Of a DNA stretch of 13,288 bases, positions 1 to 6,890 are shown in pieces. Position 1 is the first letter of the stretch; each line of letters opens with the position of its first letter. The notes below the pieces were generated by a model, which saw only the letters and a list, made by a program, of their open reading frames with translations, was not told the DNA's origin and did no database searches. The DNA is from an uncultured Ruminococcus sp. (lineage in GTDB: Bacteria; Bacillota; Clostridia; Oscillospirales; CAG-272): positions 1 through 13,288 of the forward strand of contig CACXCL010000189.1 of the NCBI GenBank assembly GCA_902766115.1. The letters run 5' to 3'. A program made the position numbers and the translations under genes.

Positions 1-923
1 ACGAGGTTCGAGAGCATTCCGCCGGGGACCTGGTAAAGGAGTCCGCGCACGTCGACCTTCAGCACCTTCGGGTCGAGCAGACCGCTCTTCAGATATTTCT
101 CTCTGAGAGGAGTGAAATACTGGGCGATCTTGTTAAGCTGATTCAGATCCAGTCCCGTGTCGTACTCCGTCCCCTGAAGGGCGGCGACCATGGGCTCTGT
201 TGGCGGCTGGGACGTTCCCATCGCCATGGGCGAGATCGCACAGTCGATCACGTCGACTCCCGCCTCTACCGCCTTCAGGGCGGTCATGGATGCAAGTCCG
301 GTGGTGTAGTGGGTATGAAGCTGTACCGGAATGGAAACGGTCTCTTTCAGCGCTTTTACGAGGTCGTAGGCCTTGTAGGGAGTAAGGAGCCCCGCCATGT
401 CCTTGATGCATATGGAATCGGCTCCCATCTCCTCCAGTTCCTTCGCGTACGCGGTGAACGCCTCGTTTGAATGGACGGGGCTGATAGTATAGCTCATCGC
501 CGCCTGGACGTGGCCGCCCTCTTTTTTCGTGGCTTCGATGGCGCATCTCAGATTCCTGGCGTCGTTCAGCGCGTCGAAGATGCGGATTATGTCGATGCCG
601 TTGGCGATGGACTTCTGCACGAAATAACGCACCACGTCGTCGGCATAGTGACGGTACCCGAGGATGTTCTGTCCGCGGAACAGCATCTGCAGTTTCGTAT
701 TTTTCACTCTGTCGCGGATTTTTCTCAGCCTGTCCCAGGGATCCTCGTTGAGAAAGCGTATGCATGCGTCGAAAGTGGCGCCGCCCCACGCCTCAAGAGA
801 GTTATAACCGACTTTGTCCATCTCCTCCAGAATGGGGAGCATTTCCTCTGTGGTCATTCTCGTGGCGATCAGAGACTGGTGTGAGTCGCGAAGGACCGTC
901 TCCGTTATTTTTACCTTAGCCAT
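1..923 (-). CDS. oadA: Oxaloacetate decarboxylase alpha / transcarboxylase 5S-type carboxyltransferase (partial)
   Basis: This is the N-terminal 307 residues of an OadA/PycB/5S-type carboxyltransferase; the C-terminus lies beyond the window edge. The family moves a carboxyl group between oxaloacetate (or pyruvate) and biotin in a metal-dependent TIM barrel. Seen directly: an early RDSHQSL motif with D13, the KDMAG motif with K174, and HTH with H203 and H205. These are offset by four residues from the D17, K178, H207 and H209 of studied OadA proteins, so the whole metal and catalytic set is present. The ATG at 921-923 has an AAGGAG site about 11 nt upstream. It is the last visible gene of the carboxylase operon, 29 nt after the OadB-type gene. 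Whether it carries its own C-terminal biotin domain cannot be seen; the separate biotin carrier in the operon suggests it does not. Pyruvate carboxylase subunit B is the alternative name. Confidence 0.93.
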   Translation of the reverse strand, partial: MAKVKITETVLRDSHQSLIATRMTTEEMLPILEEMDKVGYNSLEAWGGATFDACIRFLNEDPWDRLRKIRDRVKNTKLQMLFRGQNILGYRHYADDVVRYFVQKSIANGIDIIRIFDALNDARNLRCAIEATKKEGGHVQAAMSYTISPVHSNEAFTAYAKELEEMGADSICIKDMAGLLTPYKAYDLVKALKETVSIPVQLHTHYTTGLASMTALKAVEAGVDVIDCAISPMAMGTSQPPTEPMVAALQGTEYDTGLDLNQLNKIAQYFTPLREKYLKSGLLDPKVLKVDVRGLLYQVPGGMLSNL

Positions 924-952
924 TTATTCAAAAACTCCTTAAATCAGTTAAG

Positions 953-2128
953 TTACGCGAAAAACGTCAGGAAAACTCCCGCGGCGACCGCGGAACCGAT
1001 GACTCCGGCAACGTTCGGGCCCATGGCGTGCATGAGCAGAAAGTTCGAGGGGTTCTCCTTCTGTCCCACGACCTGGGAGACTCTCGCCGCCATGGGAACG
1101 GCGGAAACGCCCGCCGAACCGATAAGCGGATTGATCTTCCCTTTTGTGAGAACATACATAAGTTTCCCCAGGAGAAGACCGCCGCAGGTGGAAATGGCAA
1201 ACGCGCAGAGTCCCAGCGCGAGGATGTAAAGGGTAGTCAGCGAGAGGAAGTTGTCGGCGCTTGCGGTGGCACCGACGGATACTCCGAGGAAGATCGTCAC
1301 TATGTTGATAAGTTCATTCTGCGCCGTCTTCGACAGTCGGTCGGTGACGCCGCATACGTTGAACAGATTCCCGAGCATAAGGAACCCGACCAGCGGTGCC
1401 GCACTGGGCACGATAAGCGTGACAACGAGTGTGACGATGATGGGGAAAATGACCTTTTCGACCTTTGAGACGGGGCGAAGGGTCTTCATCACGACGGCTC
1501 TTTCTTTTTTGGTAGTCAGCAGCTTCATAAGCGGCGGCTGAATGATCGGGATCAGCGCCATGTAACTGTAAGCAGCAATGGCTATCGCGCCCAGCAGGAC
1601 CGGCGCAAGCGTCTTTGTCACAAGGATCGCCGTGGGTCCGTCCGCGCCTCCTATGATCCCGATGGACGCCGCCGCCTTATCGGTGAATCCGATAAATATC
1701 GCGCCGGTAAACGCCACAAAAACACCGAGCTGTGCCGCCGCTCCGAGAAACAGCGACTTTGGGTTGGCGATAAGCGGCGTGAAATCGGTCATCGCGCCGA
1801 CGCCGAGGAAGATAAGAGAGGGATATATCCCCAGTTTGACCCCGAGATACAGATAATCAAGAAGGGACCCGTTGAGGATCACGTTTTTGACGTCCAGATG
1901 AGTTCCCAGGAAAAAATCCATATGGAACAGATCCGCCCCGGGTAGATTTGCAAGAAGCATGCCGAAGGCGATGGGAAGCAGAAGGAGAGGCTCGAACTGC
2001 TTCTTTATCGCGAGATAAAACAGCACTCCGATCAAAACGTACATGATGAGGGTCTTGACCAGCAGGACCGGATCGGCGGCGAGCTTCGATATTCCCGTGG
2101 ATTTGAAGAAATCAAGTACAAATTCCAA
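953..2128 (-). CDS. oadB: Na+-translocating decarboxylase beta subunit (OadB/MmdB/GcdB family)
   Basis: This 391-aa polytopic membrane protein is of normal family length. In this family it decarboxylates carboxybiotin and couples the energy released to Na+ export across the cytoplasmic membrane. Seen directly: many hydrophobic segments, the hallmark GGADGPTAI motif at residues 160-168 with the key aspartate at D163, and the C-terminal GPNVAGVIGSAVAAG stretch (about 370-384) whose Asn and Ser correspond to residues implicated in Na+ binding in OadB. The start is TTG at 2126-2128 with an AGGAG site 9 nt upstream; the next internal ATG lies inside a membrane segment, so TTG is preferred. The gene lies between the biotin carrier and the OadA-type gene. 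The sequence alone cannot say which substrate (oxaloacetate, methylmalonyl-CoA, glutaconyl-CoA) feeds it, because these beta subunits are interchangeable in name. Confidence 0.95.
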   Translation of the reverse strand: MEFVLDFFKSTGISKLAADPVLLVKTLIMYVLIGVLFYLAIKKQFEPLLLLPIAFGMLLANLPGADLFHMDFFLGTHLDVKNVILNGSLLDYLYLGVKLGIYPSLIFLGVGAMTDFTPLIANPKSLFLGAAAQLGVFVAFTGAIFIGFTDKAAASIGIIGGADGPTAILVTKTLAPVLLGAIAIAAYSYMALIPIIQPPLMKLLTTKKERAVVMKTLRPVSKVEKVIFPIIVTLVVTLIVPSAAPLVGFLMLGNLFNVCGVTDRLSKTAQNELINIVTIFLGVSVGATASADNFLSLTTLYILALGLCAFAISTCGGLLLGKLMYVLTKGKINPLIGSAGVSAVPMAARVSQVVGQKENPSNFLLMHAMGPNVAGVIGSAVAAGVFLTFFA

Positions 2129-2164
2129 CGTACCGTTCTCCTGTCTTTAGATTTGTCGAAAAAA

Positions 2165-2521
2165 TCAACCGAGGGTGACGATGGGGTCCCCGGTGTTGAC
2201 CGACGCTCCCTTGGGGGCGTTGATCGCCGTGACCGTACCTCCGACGGGGGCAAAGATCTCATTTTCCATCTTCATTGCCTCGAGGATGCAGACGAGAGAA
2301 TCCTTTTCGATCCTGTCGCCCACGTTCACGTTCATTTTGAGGATAGTGCCGGGCATCGGCGCTTTCACGGCGTTGCCGCCGGCGGATGCTTTCTCAGGCG
2401 CGGGGGCGGCGGGAGCCGCAGATACGGTCTCAGCCGCAGGAGCCGCGGACGGCGCGGAGCCGACCTCCTCCACCTCGACCTCGTAGGATATCCCGTTCAC
2501 CTTAACGTTATACTTTTTCAT
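2165..2521 (-). CDS. Biotin carboxyl carrier protein (biotin/lipoyl attachment domain)
   Basis: This is a 118-aa biotin carrier that would shuttle the carboxyl group between the carboxyltransferases and the OadB-type pump. Three parts are visible: a short N-terminal beta segment (KKYNVKVNGISYEVEVEEV), an Ala/Pro-rich flexible linker (about residues 21-48), and a C-terminal biotinyl domain with PMPGTI and EAMKMEN. The biotinylated lysine is K84 and the following Met is intact. The ATG at 2519-2521 is chosen over an upstream in-frame TTG at 2530. The AAAGGA site sits about 11 nt before this ATG but only 2 nt before the TTG, too close to use. The layout matches the 1.3S subunit of transcarboxylase and MmdC/GcdC carriers. 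A biotin ligase must act on it from elsewhere in the genome. Confidence 0.94.
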   Translation of the reverse strand: MKKYNVKVNGISYEVEVEEVGSAPSAAPAAETVSAAPAAPAPEKASAGGNAVKAPMPGTILKMNVNVGDRIEKDSLVCILEAMKMENEIFAPVGGTVTAINAPKGASVNTGDPIVTLG

Positions 2522-2545
2522 ATGTCTCAAGTTCCTTTCGTAATT

Positions 2546-2956
2546 TCAGTTTGACTCGCCGTCTTTTTTCCATGGTCCGGAGCCGCTTCTGTTGAAGGAG
2601 ACGACCCTGAACGGCACCGTTCTTCCGGACGCGCCCGCCTCCGCCACGCGATAGGCCGCCACCGCGGCGGAAATAACGGCAACAAGCGCCCGGTCGTCGG
2701 TCGCATCCACGGTCCCGCTTGCGGGAACGGGATCCGTGTTCCGCGAGGGCTCTTTGTCCTTCCCTTTTTTTCTTACGGCGTCCATGACCAGTCGGAACAG
2801 GGTCAGGACGAGCCAGATAATGAACAGGACCGCGAATACGGTGCCCATTCCCATGAGGATCATCTTAAGAGACAGCGCGCCTTTCTCCCCGAGGGAGAGA
2901 CCGTTGCCGAAGACGGACGATATATCCGCGTCGGCAAGAAGCGTCAGTAATTTCAA
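2546..2956 (-). CDS. oadG: OadG-family gamma subunit of Na+-pumping decarboxylase
   Basis: This 136-aa protein has one transmembrane helix near residues 30-58, a basic then acidic/Pro-rich cytoplasmic stretch, and a C-terminal segment with the AVISAAVAAYR and FRVVSF signatures typical of OadG/MmdD gamma chains. Known gamma chains tether the soluble carboxyltransferase and biotin parts to the membrane beta subunit and help assembly. The start is TTG at 2954-2956, preceded by a strong GGAGG site 8 nt away; it begins 15 nt after the stop of the carboxyltransferase gene. The gene sits in the expected place between a carboxyltransferase and the biotin carrier. Sequence conservation is low in this family, so the call rests on size, the single helix, the C-terminal motif and the operon position. 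Confidence 0.86.
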   Translation of the reverse strand: MKLLTLLADADISSVFGNGLSLGEKGALSLKMILMGMGTVFAVLFIIWLVLTLFRLVMDAVRKKGKDKEPSRNTDPVPASGTVDATDDRALVAVISAAVAAYRVAEAGASGRTVPFRVVSFNRSGSGPWKKDGESN

Positions 2957-2971
2957 TCAGGACACCTCCCG

Positions 2972-4468
2972 TCAGAGCGGCATATTCGGATGCCTGCGGC
3001 TGTTCCACGATCTGCTCTTCCGGGAGAGCATATTGAACGCGGCGCACAGACGGGCGCGAACTTCGTCCGGGGCGATCACGTCGTCGATCTCGCCGGAGGA
3101 CGCTGCCTCGACGGGCGACGCGACGTTATCGTTCCAGGAGGTCTCGAGGTCTTCCCGTGTCACCTCGGCGGAGATCTTATCGTTAAAGAGGAACGCCACC
3201 GCGGAAGACGCTTTCATGGCGGCGATTTTCGCGCTCTCAAGCGCGATCACCGTATCGGCGCCTACTGATTTGGATCCCATAACGGTAAATACCGAGCCGT
3301 ACGCCTCGCCGGCGATGAGCGTGACGAGAGGCGACGACGCCGTACAGTATGCGGATGCGAGTCCCGCAAGAGATGAGGCGTAGGAAGCTCTCTCAGCGTC
3401 TGTTGAAACGTCGAGTCCATCGGAATCGACGATCGTAAGTATCGGCATCCCGAAACTGTCGAACACCGACAAGGTTTTCTTCGCCTTGCGCGCCGCGTCG
3501 GCGGTGAGTTTCCCGCCGTTTTTGCCACCGTCGAGGGCAATGACTCCGACGGGGGTGCCGCCGAGGGAGATCAGCGCGGCTTCAAGCTCCTCCGCGTAAC
3601 CGGGGTACAGTTCACGGACACGGCCGTCGTCGGCGATCTCGGAGACGAGTTTTCTCATGTCGCGGTCTGCGGCAAAAGACGACAGATCCGACGCCCTCTC
3701 CGGGCTGTCGACGGTCTTGACGTACGGAAGCGGCGATTCGTTATTCTCGGGAATCATTCCGAGAATGTTTTTTACCACGTCGACAGAATAGGCGTCATTC
3801 TCCGCGACGATGGCCGCCACACCGGTCTCGGACGCAAATTCCGCCTTACCGGCGCCCTCCGCAAGGAACGGAGGATTTACCGAAATGACGCCTCCTTCGC
3901 CTGAAACTACAGTCAGGTCGAACATGGATGCGATCACGGCGGCGGCTCCCGTACAATAGCCGGAGATAACGGCGATCTGGGGAATGATCCCGGACGCCGA
4001 GGACGACGCCTTCATAATCCTGCCGTAACCCGCCAGCGCATTTACCCCCTCGGGGATATACGCTCCGCGGCTGTCGAAGAAACCAACGATCGGAGCGCCG
4101 TTCTCCAGCGCCAGACGGTAGATATCGCATATTTTCTTTGCATGCGCTTCGCTGACCGATCCGTCCGTGCGGGACAGATCCTGGGCGAACGCGTAAACGA
4201 GGCATCCGTCAACGGCTCCCCATCCGGTCACAACTCCCTCGAATTCGTCAGGAGAAGCGGTATCGAACTCATCCGTCCGCCGCCTGACAAATATGCCGGT
4301 CTCGGTGAAGGTCCCCTCGTCAAAAAGACGAGCGAGTCTTCCCCTTGCCGTGAGGTTCCCGTCGCCGCCGCTCTCTTCGCTCGAAACGAGTTCACGGAAA
4401 GCGGCAGCCGTGATCTTCCCCGTTTTCCGGAGCAAGCCTCTCAGCGCCTCAAAGCTGAATCTTTCCAT
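2972..4468 (-). CDS. Divergent acyl-CoA carboxyltransferase (MmdA / 12S / PCC-beta family)
   Basis: This 498-aa protein has the length and two-domain crotonase-like layout of biotin-dependent acyl-CoA carboxyltransferases such as methylmalonyl-CoA decarboxylase alpha, the transcarboxylase 12S subunit and propionyl-CoA carboxylase beta. Recognisable family blocks are TARGRLARLFDEG (40-52), EGVVTGWGAVDG (77-88), EAHAKKICDIYRLALENGAP (107-126), ASGIIPQI (158-165), the C-terminal AYGSVFTVMGSK (389-400), and a tail RRHPNMPL resembling the usual HGNIPL ending. Several active-site loops differ from the usual form: SRGAYIPEG (133-141) instead of SGGARIQEG, and VDSDGLDVS (347-355) where VDVPGFLPG is usual. 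It is the first gene of the operon, with a GGAGGG site 6 nt before its ATG. The substrate cannot be told; methylmalonyl-CoA is the leading guess. It may also be a partly altered or structural carboxyltransferase. Confidence 0.82.
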   Translation of the reverse strand: MERFSFEALRGLLRKTGKITAAAFRELVSSEESGGDGNLTARGRLARLFDEGTFTETGIFVRRRTDEFDTASPDEFEGVVTGWGAVDGCLVYAFAQDLSRTDGSVSEAHAKKICDIYRLALENGAPIVGFFDSRGAYIPEGVNALAGYGRIMKASSSASGIIPQIAVISGYCTGAAAVIASMFDLTVVSGEGGVISVNPPFLAEGAGKAEFASETGVAAIVAENDAYSVDVVKNILGMIPENNESPLPYVKTVDSPERASDLSSFAADRDMRKLVSEIADDGRVRELYPGYAEELEAALISLGGTPVGVIALDGGKNGGKLTADAARKAKKTLSVFDSFGMPILTIVDSDGLDVSTDAERASYASSLAGLASAYCTASSPLVTLIAGEAYGSVFTVMGSKSVGADTVIALESAKIAAMKASSAVAFLFNDKISAEVTREDLETSWNDNVASPVEAASSGEIDDVIAPDEVRARLCAAFNMLSRKSRSWNSRRHPNMPL

Positions 4469-4512
4469 AGAGTTCCCTCCGTATATGTGAAAGAATAACG
4501 TGTATTGATGAA

Positions 4513-4547
4513 GTCCCGGCGCCGGATCAGGTCAAAGCGGCGCGGAC
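4513..4547 (-). other. GC-rich stem-loop in the 5' leader of the carboxylase operon
   Basis: In the minus-strand transcript, GTCC-GCGCCG pairs with CGGCGC-CG-GGAC. This gives ten base pairs interrupted by a 2-nt bulge, with a 13-nt loop. It lies within a few bases of the predicted 5' end and about 45 nt before the start codon. No U-run follows, so it does not look like a terminator. A role in mRNA stability or translation control is inference. Confidence 0.5.
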
Positions 4548-4557
4548 CTTACCCTCT

Positions 4558-4586
4558 ATTTTAACACAAATATCGGAAAATGACAA
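4558..4586 (-). promoter_or_regulatory. Sigma-A-type promoter of the carboxylase operon
   Basis: Read on the minus strand, a TTGTCA -35 box (4586-4581) and a TAAAAT -10 box (4563-4558) are separated by exactly 17 nt. Each box matches the consensus at five of six positions. The start would fall near 4551, giving a leader of about 80 nt before the ATG at 4468. No other good promoter was seen between this point and the first gene. Confidence 0.7.
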
Positions 4587-4606
4587 TACAAAATGCGCGA
4601 TTGATT

Positions 4607-4612
4607 TATAAT
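4607..4612 (+). promoter_or_regulatory. Plus-strand TATAAT -10 box upstream of a candidate small RNA
   Basis: A perfect TATAAT occurs at these positions on the plus strand. The -35 region is poor: CAATAC sits at the ideal 17-nt distance, and an ATGACA lies 21 nt away. The box is therefore persuasive mainly because a strong terminator follows about 110 nt downstream with no gene between. It overlaps the region just upstream of the divergent carboxylase promoter. Confidence 0.45.
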
Positions 4613-4618
4613 TTTGCG

Positions 4619-4748
4619 ATCGGGCGAGCTGTTATTTTGCCTTGTTTGTCAACCGGTTCCCGGGACGTGCGACCCCGCAAAAGTTTTGGATCTGTCACAT
4701 GCCGATACAGTAAGACTGCCCTGTGCGGGAGACGCACAGGGCTTTTTT
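4619..4748 (+). ncRNA. Candidate small structured RNA (unrecognised)
   Basis: This gene-free stretch could be transcribed as an RNA of about 130 nt. A consensus TATAAT lies 7 nt before it and a strong intrinsic terminator ends it. Its first bases, ATCGG (4619-4623), can pair with CCGAT at 4702-4706, closing the body. An inner hairpin TGCG-ACCC-CGCA is visible at 4668-4679. The terminator hairpin follows as a separate element. I do not recognise it as 6S, SRP RNA, tmRNA, RNase P or a known riboswitch. It is divergent from the carboxylase operon and convergent with the metal-ATPase operon, whose read-through would be antisense to it. The existence of the transcript is inference from promoter plus terminator. 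Confidence 0.45.
4718..4748 (+). terminator. Strong intrinsic terminator, plus-strand orientation
   Basis: GCCCTGTGCG (4718-4727) and CGCACAGGGC (4733-4742) form a perfect 10-bp stem with a 5-nt loop, followed directly by six Ts (4743-4748). The T-run shows that it works for plus-strand transcription. On the minus strand, downstream of the ATPase stop at 4754, it has no following T-run and should terminate poorly. Confidence 0.85.
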
Positions 4749-4753
4749 CGGTT

Positions 4754-6637
4754 TCATTCTTTTATCCGCATGGCGCGGGTGGCGTTGAGCACCGCCAGGA
4801 TCATGACTCCCACGTCCGCAAAGATCGCGAGCCACATTCCGGCGATCCCGGCAGCCCCGAGCACAAGGCAAACGAGCTTCACAAGAAGGGCGAGCGTGAT
4901 GTTTTCCTTTGAGATAAGGAGCGTTCTGCGGGCGATCCTGACCGCCAGGGGCAGCTTCATCATGTCGTCGTCCATTATGACCACGTCTGCCGCTTCTATG
5001 GCGGCGTCGGTGCCCATGGCGCCCATTGCGATGCCTACGTCAGCAAGAGCCAGAACAGGCGCGTCGTTGATCCCGTCGCCCGTGTATGCGAACTTGCCTT
5101 TCCCGGGGTGTTCCTTCCTTATCCGCTCGAATTCCTCGAGTTTATCCGACGGGAGAAGGTCGTATTTCACCTCATCGATCCCGGTGACGGCGGCGATCTT
5201 CTCGGCGGAGTCACGCTTGTCTCCGGTCAGCATATAAGTGCGTGTGACCCCCGACGAGCGCAGCTTTTTTATGGCGGCGGCGGCCTTGTCCTTCACTGTG
5301 TCCGAGACTGTGATCCTGCCGGCGAGTTTTCCGTCCACGGCGACCCAGACGCTCATTTCACCCGCCTCGACGGGAACGGGATCCGTTACTATACCCTCGG
5401 CAGTCATCAGTTTGGCGTTTCCTGCGGCGACGCGTCTGCCGTCCACCTCGGCGACAACGCCGAATCCGGGCATCTCCTGAATATCACGGACGGCGGGATC
5501 GTTCTTCAAAGGGCTCCTCTCCTCCCGGATGCTCACCCCGACGGGATGTCGCGTTCCCATCTCCGCACGAGCGGCGAGGTCGAGGATCTCTTCTTTTGTA
5601 AAACCGCCCGCCGGTTCCACTGACGTGACTTTGAATTTGCCCTCGGTGAGGGTACCGGTCTTGTCAAAAACGAAATGTTTTGTTTCGGCAAGCGCCTCAA
5701 AGTAATTTGATCCCTTCACGAGGATCCCCTTGCGGGAAGCGCATCCTACTCCGCCGAAGAACGTCAGGGGAACGGAGATGACAAGCGCGCAGGGACAACT
5801 GATGACGAGGAAGGTGAACGCGCGCCTCAGATAGTCTCCGATCGCCGGATCGTTTCCGGTCAGCTTCAGAAACACGGGCGGAGCCGCGGCGAGGATCACC
5901 GCGAGGGAGCATACCACGGGGGTGTAGATCCTCGCAAATTTCGTTATCAGCGCCTCGGAGCGGGATTTACGCATACCCGATTCCTCTACCAGCTCCAGTA
6001 TCTTTGACGCCGTGGATTCTCCGAATTCTTTTGTCGTGCGGATCCGGACCGCGCCCGTCAGATTGACGCATCCGCTGAACACCTCGTCTCCGGGGGCACC
6101 GTCCCGAGGAAGACTTTCGCCGGTCACGGCGCAGGTGTCGACAGTCGTGGAACCGTCGACGATGACGCCGTCGATCGGGATGCGTTCTCCCGGATTTACC
6201 AGGATGACCGAACCGATCCCGACCTCAGACGGGTCAACCTCGATAATACCTTCGTCGGTCACAAGATTCGCAATGTCCGGTCTTATGTCAACCAGCGCGG
6301 CGATGCTGCGTCTGCTCTTCCCGACGGCGACGGACTGGAACAGCTCCCCCACCTGGTAGAACAGCATGACCGCCGCCGCTTCTGCGAAATCGCCGAGGGC
6401 GATGGCGCCGACCGACGCCACAGCCATAAGAAAATTCTCGTCGACCAACTGCCCTTTTACGATCCCCTTGACTGCCTTTATAAGCACGTCGAATCCGGCG
6501 GCAAGATACGAGGCAACAAAGACGCCCGCCAAGACGCGTTTGTAAGGAAATCCGGCAAAAGAGGCGATCAGCGCGAACGCGAAAAGGACCGCCGACACGA
6601 TGATCCTGATGAGCATTTTCTTCTGCTTTCCCGTCAA
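4754..6637 (-). CDS. zntA: Zinc/cadmium-exporting P1B-type ATPase without fused HMA domain
   Basis: This 627-aa heavy-metal pump would export divalent soft metals (Zn2+, Cd2+, Pb2+) using ATP. Visible parts in order are two N-terminal membrane helices (about 9-55), a second helix pair (about 66-100), the actuator motif TGES (172-175), CPC in the sixth helix (281-283), the phosphorylated Asp in DKTGTLTEGK (D325), the nucleotide-binding HP motif (364-365), GDGINDAP (520-527), and last helices with N579, K587 and D608. CPC plus the late Lys and Asp are marks of the P1B-2 Zn/Cd group. Unlike many relatives it has no N-terminal HMA domain; a separate HMA gene lies 21 nt upstream. The start is TTG at 6635-6637 with GGAGG 6 nt before it; the next ATG is seven codons on and lacks such a site. 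It is the last gene of the operon. Confidence 0.93.
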   Translation of the reverse strand: MTGKQKKMLIRIIVSAVLFAFALIASFAGFPYKRVLAGVFVASYLAAGFDVLIKAVKGIVKGQLVDENFLMAVASVGAIALGDFAEAAAVMLFYQVGELFQSVAVGKSRRSIAALVDIRPDIANLVTDEGIIEVDPSEVGIGSVILVNPGERIPIDGVIVDGSTTVDTCAVTGESLPRDGAPGDEVFSGCVNLTGAVRIRTTKEFGESTASKILELVEESGMRKSRSEALITKFARIYTPVVCSLAVILAAAPPVFLKLTGNDPAIGDYLRRAFTFLVISCPCALVISVPLTFFGGVGCASRKGILVKGSNYFEALAETKHFVFDKTGTLTEGKFKVTSVEPAGGFTKEEILDLAARAEMGTRHPVGVSIREERSPLKNDPAVRDIQEMPGFGVVAEVDGRRVAAGNAKLMTAEGIVTDPVPVEAGEMSVWVAVDGKLAGRITVSDTVKDKAAAAIKKLRSSGVTRTYMLTGDKRDSAEKIAAVTGIDEVKYDLLPSDKLEEFERIRKEHPGKGKFAYTGDGINDAPVLALADVGIAMGAMGTDAAIEAADVVIMDDDMMKLPLAVRIARRTLLISKENITLALLVKLVCLVLGAAGIAGMWLAIFADVGVMILAVLNATRAMRIKE

Positions 6638-6658
6638 GGCGATCCTCCCCTTTCTTTT

Positions 6659-6877
6659 TTATAAAATGATATCGCAGTCGCTGTCTACCTTGCGCGATCT
6701 CTTTCTGGCTTCCTTTATCACCTTTTTTTCGTCCGCGTCCTCTTCAAACTCGACTTTCAACCTGAGAGTCATAAAATTGAGAGATGCGTCGGCTACTCCG
6801 GGAGTTCCCTTGATCGCGTCCTCCATTTTCAAAGCGCAGTTGGGGCAGTCCACTTCAACGTTGTAAGTTTTGGTCAT
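6659..6877 (-). CDS. Stand-alone heavy-metal-associated (HMA) domain protein
   Basis: This 72-aa ferredoxin-like metal-binding protein has DCPNC (C11 and C14) near the N-terminus and the usual HMA length. The DCxxC form resembles the N-terminal domains of Zn/Cd ATPases rather than the MxCxxC of copper chaperones. A further cysteine, C68, lies in the acidic tail DSDCD and could add a ligand. The ATG at 6875-6877 follows an AGGAGG site by 8 nt; a longer TTG start at 6901 would overlap the regulator gene and is not needed. It lies between regulator and ATPase, with short gaps of 13 and 21 nt. It probably loads or senses metal for the ATPase, in place of the missing fused domain. A split-off regulatory domain is the main interpretation. 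Confidence 0.88.
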   Translation of the reverse strand: MTKTYNVEVDCPNCALKMEDAIKGTPGVADASLNFMTLRLKVEFEEDADEKKVIKEARKRSRKVDSDCDIIL

Positions 6878-6890
6878 TTTCTTCTCCTCC

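Noticed and set aside
133..789. A 218-codon minus-strand frame at the left edge
   Set aside because: It lies in another frame inside the oadA gene, whose true frame contains all catalytic motifs; the alternative is Arg/His-rich and motif-free.
2522..2530. TTG start giving the biotin carrier three extra residues
   Set aside because: The ribosome site would be only about 2 nt away; the ATG at 2521 has a workable spacing and begins the usual family N-terminus.
4647..4652. Perfect TTGACA on the minus strand upstream of the carboxylase operon
   Set aside because: At 17 nt downstream the sequence is GCTCGC, not a -10 box, and the nearest TATAAA is too far. The TTGTCA/TAAAAT pair closer to the gene is better.
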